Positions 8,632-16,497 of a stretch of 64,000 nucleotides of DNA are shown piece after piece. Source of the DNA: Bin5 sp965204525 (GTDB lineage Bacteria > Chloroflexota > Anaerolineae > Caldilineales > Caldilineaceae); contig OZ241994.1 in NCBI GenBank assembly GCA_965204525.1, forward strand, positions 4,588,001 to 4,652,000, written 5' to 3'. The position numbers and the translations under genes are program-made. Within the stretch, counting starts at the first letter, position 1. Each line of letters starts with the position of its first letter. The notes below the pieces were generated by a model, which was not told where the DNA came from, searched no databases, and saw only the letters and a list, made by a program, of their open reading frames with translations.

Positions 8632-8866
8632 TGAAGATGTCCCTATCCGGCTTAGACTTCATTTTCCAGATGAAATAACGGTTGAGACGGTAGAGTACAG
8701 GGGCTGGAAGAGTCTCAAGAACGGCGCCTTATTGCGTGTTGCTCAGAGTCACTTTGAGGTTCTCGTAACCTTGGATAATAGCATTTCCACTTTCGAGACC
8801 TCAGCTCGTCCATCAAACCCGACAGGAACCTCTAAATGGCCCGTCTCAATATCCTTCTCTTCCTGA
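8615..8866 (+). pseudogene. Truncated DUF5615 PIN-like toxin
   Basis: The ORF begins MRVLLDEDVPIRLRLHFP and continues through GWKSLKNGALLRVA and FEVLVTLDNSIS, the typical first half of DUF5615 PIN-like proteins with the conserved Asp-Glu-Asp and the later Thr-x-Asp. After about residue 58 the family pattern stops; the remaining 25 residues are low in similarity to any such protein and run into the start of the sulfatase gene in another frame. Family members are usually about 100-120 residues, whereas this is 83. I read it as a toxin whose 3' half, including the last strand and helix, was deleted when the region fused to the sulfatase leader. It may be inactive. Confidence 0.75.
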
Positions 8867-10260
8867 CCGACGACCATGGCCAGTGGGCAAACGGATGCTA
8901 CGGCAACAGCGAACTGCAAACACCCAACCTGGACCGGCTCGCAACCGAGGGGGCCCGCTTCGCCGACGCCTTCACCCCCTGCCCCGTCTGCTCCCCCGCC
9001 CGCGCCTGCCTCATGACCGGGCGCACGCCCTCGCAAGTAGGCATCCACGACTGGCTTCAGGAGGCCGAACCGGTCATCGGCGACCATAACTGGCTGGCCG
9101 ATGAAGAGACACTACCGCAGCTCCTCTCCCGCGCCGGCTACCACTGCGGTCTCTCAGGCAAATGGCACATGGGCCGTTCCCACCGCACTCCCCCCGGTTT
9201 TGATTGGGCGTTCGGCCTCCCCCGCTGGCAGGGCGTTCACAACGGTGCCTACACCTATCACCTCAATGGCCAGCCCCTGGAATTGACGGGAAACAAAAGC
9301 ACACTCATCACCGATCACGCGCTCCAATTCCTCGACAACGCGCCATCGGACCAGCCCTTTTTCCTCAAGGTAGGTTACATCTCAACCCATTCACCCTACC
9401 AGGCTGAAACCCATGATCCCGACTTGACCGCCCAGTTTGAAGACGCCGCCTTCACCGACATCCCCCCTTACCACCCCCATCCCTGGCAGCGCAACGAGGG
9501 CCTGGCCGGCGGCTTCCAACCGACCGACCAGCAGATCCGCACCCGCTATATCGGCTACTACACCGCCGTTACCGAAATCGACCGCGAGGTAGGCCGTCTG
9601 TTGGACCGGCTGGAGCAGGACGGCACCCTCGACAACACCGTAGTCATCTATACATCCGACCACGGCTGCTCAGTAGGCCAGAACGGCTTCTGGGGCAAAG
9701 GCAACAGCACACGCCCCCTGAACATGTACGAGATTTCAACCCGCGTCCCACTCATGGTCCGCGCTCCGGGACTAGTGCAACCCGGCCAGGTCAGTCAGCG
9801 CTGCGTGGACCATTACGACACCTTCAGCACCATCTGCACATGGGCCGGAATCGAACTCGACGAGACCCGCAACTATGCCGGCGCCAGCTACGCCCATCTG
9901 CTCGACGGCAGCGGCGGCAGCGCCTGGGACGATACCCGCTACGGCGAATACGGCGACCTGCGCATGATACGCACGCGCCAGCACAAGCTCGTAAAACGCT
10001 ATCCCGACGGCCCCCACGATCTCTTCGAACTGGATTCAGACCCTGATGAGCAGCTCAACCGCGCCGGCTGGGACGAATTCGCCGCACTGCAGGACGGGCT
10101 GGAGCAACGTTTGGAAGAGTGGTACAGCCGCCGCGAGGAGTCGACCAGCTCCGGTCTGCGCATCAAGTTTCAGCGCACCCACAACCGCAACGAGGCATGG
10201 CGCGACGGCATCCGCGAGCGACGCGGGCTGCAGGTGTATGAGAAATGGCAGGATGCCTGA
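8836..10260 (+). CDS. Type I sulfatase (alkaline-phosphatase superfamily)
   Basis: A 474-residue sulfatase that hydrolyses sulfate esters. The formylglycine signature CSPAR is at residues 52-56, followed by ACLMTGR; Cys52 would be converted to formylglycine. The metal-binding Asp-Asp at 12-13 in LTDDHGQ, the Lys-x-His of GKWHMGRS, and the Asp-His of YTSDHGCSVGQNGFWGKG complete the site. There is no signal peptide, so it acts in the cytoplasm, as do some choline- or carbohydrate-sulfatases. The ATG follows AGGA with eight bases of spacing. The RraA and FAH genes upstream suggest use in catabolism of a sulfated sugar or glycan. No maturase gene is in the window. Confidence 0.92.
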   Translation: MARLNILLFLTDDHGQWANGCYGNSELQTPNLDRLATEGARFADAFTPCPVCSPARACLMTGRTPSQVGIHDWLQEAEPVIGDHNWLADEETLPQLLSRAGYHCGLSGKWHMGRSHRTPPGFDWAFGLPRWQGVHNGAYTYHLNGQPLELTGNKSTLITDHALQFLDNAPSDQPFFLKVGYISTHSPYQAETHDPDLTAQFEDAAFTDIPPYHPHPWQRNEGLAGGFQPTDQQIRTRYIGYYTAVTEIDREVGRLLDRLEQDGTLDNTVVIYTSDHGCSVGQNGFWGKGNSTRPLNMYEISTRVPLMVRAPGLVQPGQVSQRCVDHYDTFSTICTWAGIELDETRNYAGASYAHLLDGSGGSAWDDTRYGEYGDLRMIRTRQHKLVKRYPDGPHDLFELDSDPDEQLNRAGWDEFAALQDGLEQRLEEWYSRREESTSSGLRIKFQRTHNRNEAWRDGIRERRGLQVYEKWQDA

Positions 10261-10269
10261 ATCAGAGGG

Positions 10270-10308
10270 AAAAAATAGCGATCTGGGCGAGCGCCCTCCT
10301 CGCCATCG
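10270..10308 (-). terminator. Intrinsic terminator of the TPR-like gene
   Basis: On the minus strand a stem (GGCGAG paired with CTCGCC, extended by CGAT with ATCG across a small bulge) is followed after CTA by six T residues (A run at 10270-10275). It lies 46 bp beyond the stop of the minus gene at 10354 and could also serve the convergent sulfatase gene. Confidence 0.55.
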
Positions 10309-10353
10309 GGGACCAATACTTCTGCAATGGAAGCACGCTTAAATTGACCGCTT

Positions 10354-10830
10354 CTACAGGCCGTGCCAGTTGCCGCCCTTGAACCAGTGAAGGAAAACCT
10401 CTCGATCTTCCTTGTCGGCAATGGCATCGCCGGCAGCCTGTGCCTGGATTCTGGCTTCGCGTGCAGCCGCCACATCCCCGGCGGCCGCGTACGCCCTGGC
10501 CAGAGCGTCATAAGCGAAAGCCTTGTCCCAATCTTCCAACTCATCGGGGTTGGCTTCTATCAGCTCCAAATAGCGGCGGGCGTGACGCAGCGCAGCCTCC
10601 CCTAACCCTGCCGCCGCATACACGCTCGCGACTGCAAACTCTCCTCGGCCATGATTGGCAACAGTTCCAACCTGCATCCAGTGATAGCAGCTGGCATGGA
10701 CCGCATGAATATACGGCTCACACGATTCCGGTGTCACCAGCCCGGCATCCAGCGCGTCCATCGTGCTGTTGTTCAAATCGATGCCAAACCAGCGGTGAGC
10801 TTTGTCGACTTCAAAGGGCGCTTCAGCCAT
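10354..10830 (-). CDS. TPR-like helical protein of unknown role
   Basis: A 158-residue protein, nearly all helical. Residues 65-140 show alternating small and large residues as in tetratricopeptide repeats (for example ASVYAAAGLGEAALRHARR, then YDALARAYAAAGDVAAAREA), giving about two TPR-like hairpins. The N-terminal 60 residues, with FEVDKAHRWFGIDLNN and a Cys-Tyr-His-Trp motif, look like a separate conserved part. TPR scaffolds usually mediate protein contacts. No partner can be named; the adjacent genes are a sulfatase and a methyltransferase in other transcription units. The start has a GAAGAG ribosome-binding site. Confidence 0.65.
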   Translation of the reverse strand: MAEAPFEVDKAHRWFGIDLNNSTMDALDAGLVTPESCEPYIHAVHASCYHWMQVGTVANHGRGEFAVASVYAAAGLGEAALRHARRYLELIEANPDELEDWDKAFAYDALARAYAAAGDVAAAREARIQAQAAGDAIADKEDREVFLHWFKGGNWHGL

Positions 10831-10978
10831 TGCTCTTCTTTTCCCGGAACTCTTGGTTTCGCCCGCCTCCCGCGAAAACTGTTGAAATCCTGCGGCAGAT
10901 GTCCTGTCTACGTAAGCGTAATGGCACCGCGAACGGTGTAATGATCCTGTCGCCCCTTAACACGCTTTAGACCTTCTT

Positions 10979-11629
10979 TCAGACGATTCCCAGCAGGCAG
11001 GCGTAGTTCTGGGACGACGTCGGCGCCTCGAGCTCCTCCTCCCACAGATGCAGACAGCGTCTGTTGGAAAAGCCGGCCTCCTCAAGCAACGCCAAATGGC
11101 GGCCGATCAGGAAGCGCCCCGGTTCAAACGGAAGGCGCGTCCCGTCCGGCTTCACAAAATCTCCATTGAGCAGGATCCCACCCTCTGGCAGCGTCGCCGC
11201 ACAGGCCCGATACACATGCAATGTCTGCGTCTGGCCCCCCAGATCGTGCAACGCCCAGGTAGACACGATCGCCGCCGCTGGACGCGCCAGGTCGCCGACC
11301 CAGCAGTCGCCCAACAAATCAGCCTGCTGACACTGTACACGCTCGCCGAACCGCGCCAGACGCGTAGCCGCCTGCTTCAGCATCGGGTTCGAAAAGTCGA
11401 CCCCTTCATAGGAAATGTGCGGCATGCGCTCCAGCAGATATTCCGCCAGATAGGCAGGCCCAATACCCAGCTCGACGATATGACCATCGGCCGGTACCCC
11501 GCTCTGCAGCTGCTGAAGAATCGTCTCAAAAAGATGGAGCCGTTCCGGCGTCGGCTCGAACCGCCGCGCCCAGTCCTCGGCGTAATCCGCCTCGTGGAAC
11601 TGATGCGTTGCGCCAACAACCTCAGTCAT
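10979..11629 (-). CDS. Class I SAM-dependent methyltransferase
   Basis: A 216-residue Rossmann-fold methyltransferase. I choose the ATG at 11629 because GGAAGGAAG lies just upstream, although the frame is open further. Motif I is GHIVELGIGPAYLAEYL, motif II is ISYEGVDFSNPMLKQA with the acidic ribose-binding Asp, and the later motif AAAIVSTWALHDLGG resembles post-I/IV of small-molecule methyltransferases. The substrate is unknown. The next minus gene downstream is the TPR-like protein at 10830, separated by 148 bp, so they may or may not be co-transcribed. Confidence 0.85.
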   Translation of the reverse strand: MTEVVGATHQFHEADYAEDWARRFEPTPERLHLFETILQQLQSGVPADGHIVELGIGPAYLAEYLLERMPHISYEGVDFSNPMLKQAATRLARFGERVQCQQADLLGDCWVGDLARPAAAIVSTWALHDLGGQTQTLHVYRACAATLPEGGILLNGDFVKPDGTRLPFEPGRFLIGRHLALLEEAGFSNRRCLHLWEEELEAPTSSQNYACLLGIV

Positions 11630-11786
11630 CGGTCTTCCTTCCGAACTCTGAATCCCGTTGAAGTTGATTCCCGCCGCCTGCATACTGCGCGCGGCGTCCG
11701 CTGTCCTGTTCACATAACCACATGCATCACAATTCAGACAAATGAAAACATGCCTGAAAACTGCGAAGATCCCCCTGAAATAGCGA

Positions 11787-11813
11787 GGAGCCGGGCGTCA
11801 TTGACCCGGCTCC
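11787..11813 (-). terminator. Candidate terminator hairpin after htrA
   Basis: A perfect 9-bp stem, GGAGCCGGG with CCCGGCTCC around a 9-nt loop, lies about 90 bp beyond the stop of the HtrA gene on the minus strand. No clean T run follows it, so it may be a weak terminator or a 3' RNA end protector. Confidence 0.4.
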
Positions 11814-11903
11814 CCACCTGCAATATTGGAGGAAGTATCTGTCAACTGAAAGAGAAGGCGGCACGTGCCCCCGGCAAAGCAGGGGCGCGCCAAACCCCAC
11901 TAC

Positions 11904-13304
11904 TCAGTTGCCGCCGTCCAATTCCAGGCTCAGTACTTCTCCGCTCAAGGCGTCAACCAAAACTGTCGCCGTCTGCTCGTCGCCTTCCAAAGTCACGATC
12001 CAAACTCTGACGCCGCCCCGAATCCCGCCCTGGGCCGAGCTTCTCTCCAAACGTCCAATTTCATCTGACACTTCATCTGTCGCGATCCCGATAGCCTCCG
12101 CACTGTCTATCATCTGTAGAGCAGAACTGTTGCTCTCCGCTTGGGGCCGCGTGCCCAGCTCCACCTCAAATGTGCGGCTCCTGCCTCTGCGTTGTACACC
12201 GATCTCCACCGTCTCGCCGGGCGACTTCTGCATCACCAGGTAGCTGATTACGTCCTCGAAATTGCGCACCTCGAACCCGTCGATACTTACGATAATATCG
12301 CCGTTCCGCAGGCCTGCTTCAGACGAGGGCCCATCGGGCAATACCCGGTTCACTTGGACGCCGAGAACATCTGAATCCAGGTTTAGTGCGCTGGCGACCG
12401 GCGCTGAAATCGTCCTGCCGGCGATTCCGAGAAATGGATAGCGATACGCCCCCTCCTCCATCAATGCCGGTATGACCCGCTCCGCCACCAGAATGGGAAT
12501 CGCGAAGCCAACACCCGAATTGACCCCGGTACCGAAGGGAGAACGCTCCTCCGTCCGGATCGCGAAGTTGATACCCACGACCCGGCCGCTCAGGTCCAGC
12601 AGCGGCCCTCCCGAATTGCCGGGATTGATGGCCGCGTCAGTCTGAACTACCTCAGGCAGCGAATAGCGATTCACAAGGCTCGGATTCCCTACCGGCAAGC
12701 TACGCCCCAGCGCGCTGACGATGCCCAGCGTCATCGAATTCTCAAGGCCGAACGGACTGCCCAGGGCTATCGTGTAGTGGCCGACTTTGGGCAACGCAGC
12801 CGCTCGCTCCAGGGGGCGTAGACTCATGCCTTCAGGCGCATCGACTTGCAGCACGGCCAAATCCGACTGCGAATCGCGGGCGATCAGTTCGGCCTCTGCC
12901 CACATGTCATTGTTAAAAGTCACGAAAATGTCGGCCGCGCCTTCCACGACGTGGCTGTTTGTCACGATATGCCCCTCTTCATCCCAGATCCAGCCGCTGC
13001 CTTGCCCCCACATTCCTTGCGTTGGATCCTGCCCACGCGACCCTGATCGCCGCACCTGAATGCTGACGACCGATTGGGTTGCCTCTTCATATATGTTGGA
13101 CAGCAGCGCCTGATCCGGATGATCAGGTCCCTCTTCCTGCGTAATGTATGTGAACTCTTGCGGTCGGTACTGCGGCGTTGTGGCGTCTACCGTCGCAGGC
13201 GCAATCTCTATCCTGCCGATACCGGCCAATCCAATCACGAACGCCACCGTTAGGATCCCAACCACGATCAGAAACGTTCGTAGACTCACGGACCTCGGTT
13301 GCAC
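11904..13304 (-). CDS. HtrA/DegP-like serine protease with PDZ domain
   Basis: A 466-residue membrane-anchored serine protease. The GTG start is supported by AAGGAAG seven bases upstream. A single N-terminal helix (about residues 10-30) anchors it with the protease outside. The catalytic triad is visible: His118 in IVTNSHVV, Asp148 in DSQSDLAVL and Ser231 in INPGNSGGP. A PDZ domain spans about 300-400 (GDIIVSIDGFEV), and the last 50 residues resemble a PepSY-like domain. HtrA proteases degrade misfolded extracytoplasmic proteins. The two-component system gene lies directly upstream, and the tandem repeats at 13408-13451 lie in the promoter region, suggesting direct control by it. Confidence 0.94.
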   Translation of the reverse strand: MQPRSVSLRTFLIVVGILTVAFVIGLAGIGRIEIAPATVDATTPQYRPQEFTYITQEEGPDHPDQALLSNIYEEATQSVVSIQVRRSGSRGQDPTQGMWGQGSGWIWDEEGHIVTNSHVVEGAADIFVTFNNDMWAEAELIARDSQSDLAVLQVDAPEGMSLRPLERAAALPKVGHYTIALGSPFGLENSMTLGIVSALGRSLPVGNPSLVNRYSLPEVVQTDAAINPGNSGGPLLDLSGRVVGINFAIRTEERSPFGTGVNSGVGFAIPILVAERVIPALMEEGAYRYPFLGIAGRTISAPVASALNLDSDVLGVQVNRVLPDGPSSEAGLRNGDIIVSIDGFEVRNFEDVISYLVMQKSPGETVEIGVQRRGRSRTFEVELGTRPQAESNSSALQMIDSAEAIGIATDEVSDEIGRLERSSAQGGIRGGVRVWIVTLEGDEQTATVLVDALSGEVLSLELDGGN

Positions 13305-13407
13305 TTGATTTCTTCCTTATATCTACAACACATCTTCCCCAGGAAATCAGGGAAACTGTTCTGCGGCGACACTTCTTTGCCCATATAGCATAGCATGACG
13401 CGTGATG

Positions 13408-13451
13408 GGAGTCCTTAACGGAATCCTATGGCAACTTTAACGCAACCTTAA
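13408..13451 (-). promoter_or_regulatory. Four in-phase 11-bp repeats, putative OmpR-type regulator site
   Basis: Read on the minus strand, four consecutive 11-mers occur with no gap: TTAAGGTTGCG, TTAAAGTTGCC, ATAGGATTCCG and TTAAGGACTCC. The period of about one helical turn and direct orientation are the hallmark of OmpR/PhoB-family binding sites. The first pair, TTTAAG-N5-GTTAAA, resembles the published CiaR box NTTAAG-N5-WTTAAG that controls htrA in streptococci. The array lies 104 bp upstream of the htrA start; an extended -10 like TGCTATGCT follows about 13 bp downstream. Confidence 0.55.
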
Positions 13452-13473
13452 ATGGTGTGACCAGTTCTGGTAG

Positions 13474-14919
13474 TTACTGTATCGGGGCCGTGGCAACAAA
13501 AGTTTGGGGATACTCCATTGAAAGCGAAAGCACAAATCGCGCACCCGTTCCCGTAGCGCGTTGACGGGCCGTCAACGTGCCGCCCTGTGCCTCTGCCAGC
13601 CGGCGGGAGAGCGCCAAACCGATGCCCATCCCTTCCCGGACTCGCTCCTGGCGCGGAGAACGATAGAGAAAGTCGAAGATGCGCTCAAATTCAGAAGGAT
13701 CGATGCCCGGCCCCGTATCCTCGAACGTCAGTACGACCCGGTCCGCCTCTGAACCCACTGTAATCTCGATCTGCCCGCGGTTCGGTGTATACTTGATGGC
13801 GTTGTCCAACAGGTTGCCGACAATCTGGCTCAAACGCATCGGGTCTGCTGTCGCCTGCGTCGCCTTCTGCGGAATGTGCGTGATGAGTTCGATCTCTTTC
13901 TCCCTGATGCGCTGGTCATAGCGGCGGCACTCTTCCAGAACCAGCTCTCCAACATCGGTAGGGACGATGTCAAGCGCAAGATTCTGTACATCGTTCCGTG
14001 CCAGCAAAGCCAGATCGTCCAAGAGACGGCGCAACTGATCGACCTGGTCGTCAATGCCGGAAGAAAGTTCGACCACCAGCTCCGAACTGCTATCGTTCTG
14101 CCCGAGGACCTGGGCAGCCGCCTTGATCGCGCCCAGCGGGCGGCCCAACTCATGCACAACGGCGCTCAGCAGCCGCCTTCTCCCCTGCTCCAACTCATGC
14201 AACCGCTCAGACATCTCGTTGAACGTACGCGCCAGCGTGCGCACTTCCGCCGGCCCTTCCTCCTCTACCTTGCTCGGCGGGGCGTCGAAATTCACGGCGC
14301 GGCTGGCTGCCGTCAATCTCTCAAGAGGCTGATTGAGTGAACGGCTGAGAACGAAGCTGAGAAACACCGACACCAGCAGGCCGGCGCTTACCGCTCCCCA
14401 TACGGTCCACCGCAAAATCGCCAGCCGGTTTGTCACATCCGTCAGTTGCTGTGACAGGTGCACCGCCCCGACAACCTCTTGCTCCTCGTTGCGTACAGGT
14501 ACGGCCACGTCCGCCTTGCCCATACGTACCTGCCGAGCGATCTCGCCGGCCAGTGCCTTCTGTAAAAGCTCCGGATCTGGTGGTCGAATCGGCACCTCTG
14601 TCGATGCCGTGGCCAGACCCGGTCTGACTATAATGTTCCCATTCTGATCCACCAGATAGAACAGCGTCGGTATCCGTACCCGCAGCCGTGCGAAGAGTGA
14701 ACTGGCCTGCTCAGGATCATCCTGCGCCGCCAGTTCAGCCTGATAGAGCCGCGAGATCAGTTCACCCTGCCCTGCCAGTTCCGCGGTTGCTTCATCCAAC
14801 ACGAAGCGAGCCTCTATCAGATAGAAAAGAAGGAAGCTGAGCAAGGGGACAATGACCAGAAGTGGAAGAAGATGGCTGATCGTCAACCGGCTGCGCAGGC
14901 TACGCCACATGCGATTCAT
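13474..14919 (-). CDS. Sensor histidine kinase (HAMP, HisKA, HATPase)
   Basis: A 481-residue inner-membrane kinase. Helix 1 is at about 15-36 and helix 2 at about 170-192, enclosing an extracytoplasmic sensor of about 130 residues. A HAMP segment follows (195-245). The phosphorylated His is His256 in VVHELGRPLGAI, a slightly unusual H-box where Arg-Thr-Pro is replaced by Gly-Arg-Pro. The N-box is NLLDNAIKYTP, the G1 motif is FEDTGPGIDPSEF, and G2 is GMGIGLALSRR. The start overlaps the response-regulator gene by 20 bp, showing translational coupling. HtrA lies next downstream, making envelope protein damage the likely signal by analogy with CssS and CiaH. Confidence 0.95.
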   Translation of the reverse strand: MNRMWRSLRSRLTISHLLPLLVIVPLLSFLLFYLIEARFVLDEATAELAGQGELISRLYQAELAAQDDPEQASSLFARLRVRIPTLFYLVDQNGNIIVRPGLATASTEVPIRPPDPELLQKALAGEIARQVRMGKADVAVPVRNEEQEVVGAVHLSQQLTDVTNRLAILRWTVWGAVSAGLLVSVFLSFVLSRSLNQPLERLTAASRAVNFDAPPSKVEEEGPAEVRTLARTFNEMSERLHELEQGRRRLLSAVVHELGRPLGAIKAAAQVLGQNDSSSELVVELSSGIDDQVDQLRRLLDDLALLARNDVQNLALDIVPTDVGELVLEECRRYDQRIREKEIELITHIPQKATQATADPMRLSQIVGNLLDNAIKYTPNRGQIEITVGSEADRVVLTFEDTGPGIDPSEFERIFDFLYRSPRQERVREGMGIGLALSRRLAEAQGGTLTARQRATGTGARFVLSLSMEYPQTFVATAPIQ

Positions 14920-15619
14920 CCTTTCCTGCAGGAGTCAACCGGTAACCCACGCCCCTCACCGTATGAAGACGGCGCGGTCGGGCCGCATCCTCCTCGATCT
15001 TTGTGCGCAACCAGCGAATATGAACATAAACTGTCTGCGTTTCGCCGACCCAATCCGTCCCCCATACATTCTTCAAAATGTCGTCAACTGCGACAACTTC
15101 ACCCGCTCGGCTTGCCAGAAAGGAGAGCAGCTGGAACTCCCTGGGCGAGAGTTCCACACTCTGTCCGCCGACACTGACCTGATGAGCCGAACGGTCCAAC
15201 TCCAGATCGCCGACGACAAGATTCTGTGGGTCAGCCCCGCGACCGCGTTCCCCGCGCCCCCCGGCCCGCCGTAGAACGGCCCTCACCCTGGCCAGCAGCA
15301 CATCCATATCGAATGGCTTCGTCACGTAATCATCAGCACCCAGTTCCAATCCGACGATCTCATCCAACTCCCGCCGCCGCGCCGTGACAAATATAACAGG
15401 AGCGGCGAACGACTGCCTCAGCGCGCGCAACGTTTCCTTACCGTCCATTCCCGGCAGGCCAATGTCCAGCAGCACGAGCTGTGGTTGCACTTCGCGAGCC
15501 TTTTCCAGCGCCTCCTCTCCGCTGCCGGCCGTCTCAGTACTGTAGCCGGCATCCTGCAGCCCGATCGAAACGCTGCGTCGCATCAAACGATCGTCATCCA
15601 CCACGAGAATGGTCGTCAT
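14900..15619 (-). CDS. OmpR/PhoB-family response regulator
   Basis: A 239-residue two-domain regulator. The receiver has the acidic pocket VVDDDR at 7-11, the phosphoacceptor Asp52 in LLDIGLPG, the Thr of IFVTAR and Lys of YVTKPFD. The C-terminal winged helix includes SPREFQLLSFLA and the recognition region TQTVYVHIRWLRTKIEED. It is encoded just before its kinase with a 20-bp overlap. Such regulators bind direct repeats with 10-11-bp period as dimers, which fits the array upstream of htrA. Confidence 0.95.
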   Translation of the reverse strand: MTTILVVDDDRLMRRSVSIGLQDAGYSTETAGSGEEALEKAREVQPQLVLLDIGLPGMDGKETLRALRQSFAAPVIFVTARRRELDEIVGLELGADDYVTKPFDMDVLLARVRAVLRRAGGRGERGRGADPQNLVVGDLELDRSAHQVSVGGQSVELSPREFQLLSFLASRAGEVVAVDDILKNVWGTDWVGETQTVYVHIRWLRTKIEEDAARPRRLHTVRGVGYRLTPAGKDESHVA

Positions 15620-15663
15620 AGACAGTTCAATGAATCGATCTACCCGAGAAGAAATCGAACAGG

Positions 15664-15682
15664 AGGGGGAACGCCTCCCCCT
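15664..15682 (-). terminator. Hairpin between DUF2231 gene and response regulator
   Basis: AGGGGG and CCCCCT pair around a 7-nt loop. On the minus strand the stem is followed by CCTGTTCGATTTC, only modestly T-rich. It may partly terminate transcription from the DUF2231 gene before the two-component genes. Confidence 0.4.
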
Positions 15683-15694
15683 TCTCGCCCCCCG

Positions 15695-16171
15695 TCAGCG
15701 CACACCCGCGCCGAACTCATAGACCATCTGTCCGCCTAGCCAGCCACTAAAGATGACCAGCCCGATTCCCAATAGGAGTTGCACAGTCATACGCCATTTC
15801 CCTCCGCGGCCGGTCGGAAGATCTTCCGTCCAATCCCAGCCTCCCCCCTCCGACCTTTTGACTCGCGTCCAATGGAGCCAACAGCGATAAATCAGGTCAC
15901 CGTAAAGTACTGCCAAAGCCAGGCCGCTGCCCGTATGCCAGTTGAGCAGCGGGCGGTAAGGCGCATCCGGCGGCAGAGCCCCTTGCGAAACGATGCCGCT
16001 GACAATGGCCGCCAGCAAAGTCAACCATCCTGGCAAAAGCAGCCCCCAGCCTATGATACGCAGTTCAACCCGCGGCCAACGGTGGAGAGTTCCCAGCAAG
16101 GCAAGGCTGCCGCAGATCAACAGCGCAATGGGAAAATGGACCACAGCGGCATGAATGAGCGAAGGTTTCAT
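15695..16171 (-). CDS. DUF2231 membrane protein
   Basis: A 158-residue protein with four hydrophobic helices. The N-terminus MKPSLIHAAVVHFPIALLI contains the His residues characteristic of DUF2231, a small integral-membrane family often near heme or redox proteins and suggested to bind metal or heme. A longer ORF to 16312 exists, but the family starts near this ATG, and an SD-like AGGAGAAG lies 18 bp further upstream than ideal, so the exact start is uncertain; TAAACT seven bases upstream could be a -10 for a leaderless message. It lies between the two-component genes and the divergent msrPQ genes, so a link to redox stress of the envelope is plausible. Confidence 0.8.
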   Translation of the reverse strand: MKPSLIHAAVVHFPIALLICGSLALLGTLHRWPRVELRIIGWGLLLPGWLTLLAAIVSGIVSQGALPPDAPYRPLLNWHTGSGLALAVLYGDLIYRCWLHWTRVKRSEGGGWDWTEDLPTGRGGKWRMTVQLLLGIGLVIFSGWLGGQMVYEFGAGVR

Positions 16172-16497
16172 TGTGTTCAGTTTAGATGCGTTCTGACTTC
16201 TCCTAAGTAGCAGCGATTCCCGTTCCCGGATGATCGCTGAACTGCACAAGACGACCGGCTTATTTCGGACTCCGTAATCAGTACTGTAATCCTCAATTCG
16301 GCCTCCCCGCAACTCCGCGCCGGAATGTCCTGTGAACTACAAGGTGCCGGAGAGATTCTACCCCTGTATTTCAATTATCGATAACGATCTGATAAGATTT
16401 GGGGCAATAGTTACATAATATATGAGGTCTATACTGGATGATGTGAGTATATTCATGGGACCGAAACCAGCCTGGCTGGTAAGCGCATGGAGAAAGG
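16172..16497. promoter_or_regulatory. Divergent promoter region, DUF2231 / msrP
   Basis: This 326-bp gap has a strongly AT-rich stretch at about 16368-16440, unlike the rest of the window. A weak plus-strand promoter is possible: TTCAAT, 17-bp spacer, TAAGAT near 16371-16399. TATCGATA near 16376 is a short palindrome. No coding region was seen in it. Confidence 0.4.
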
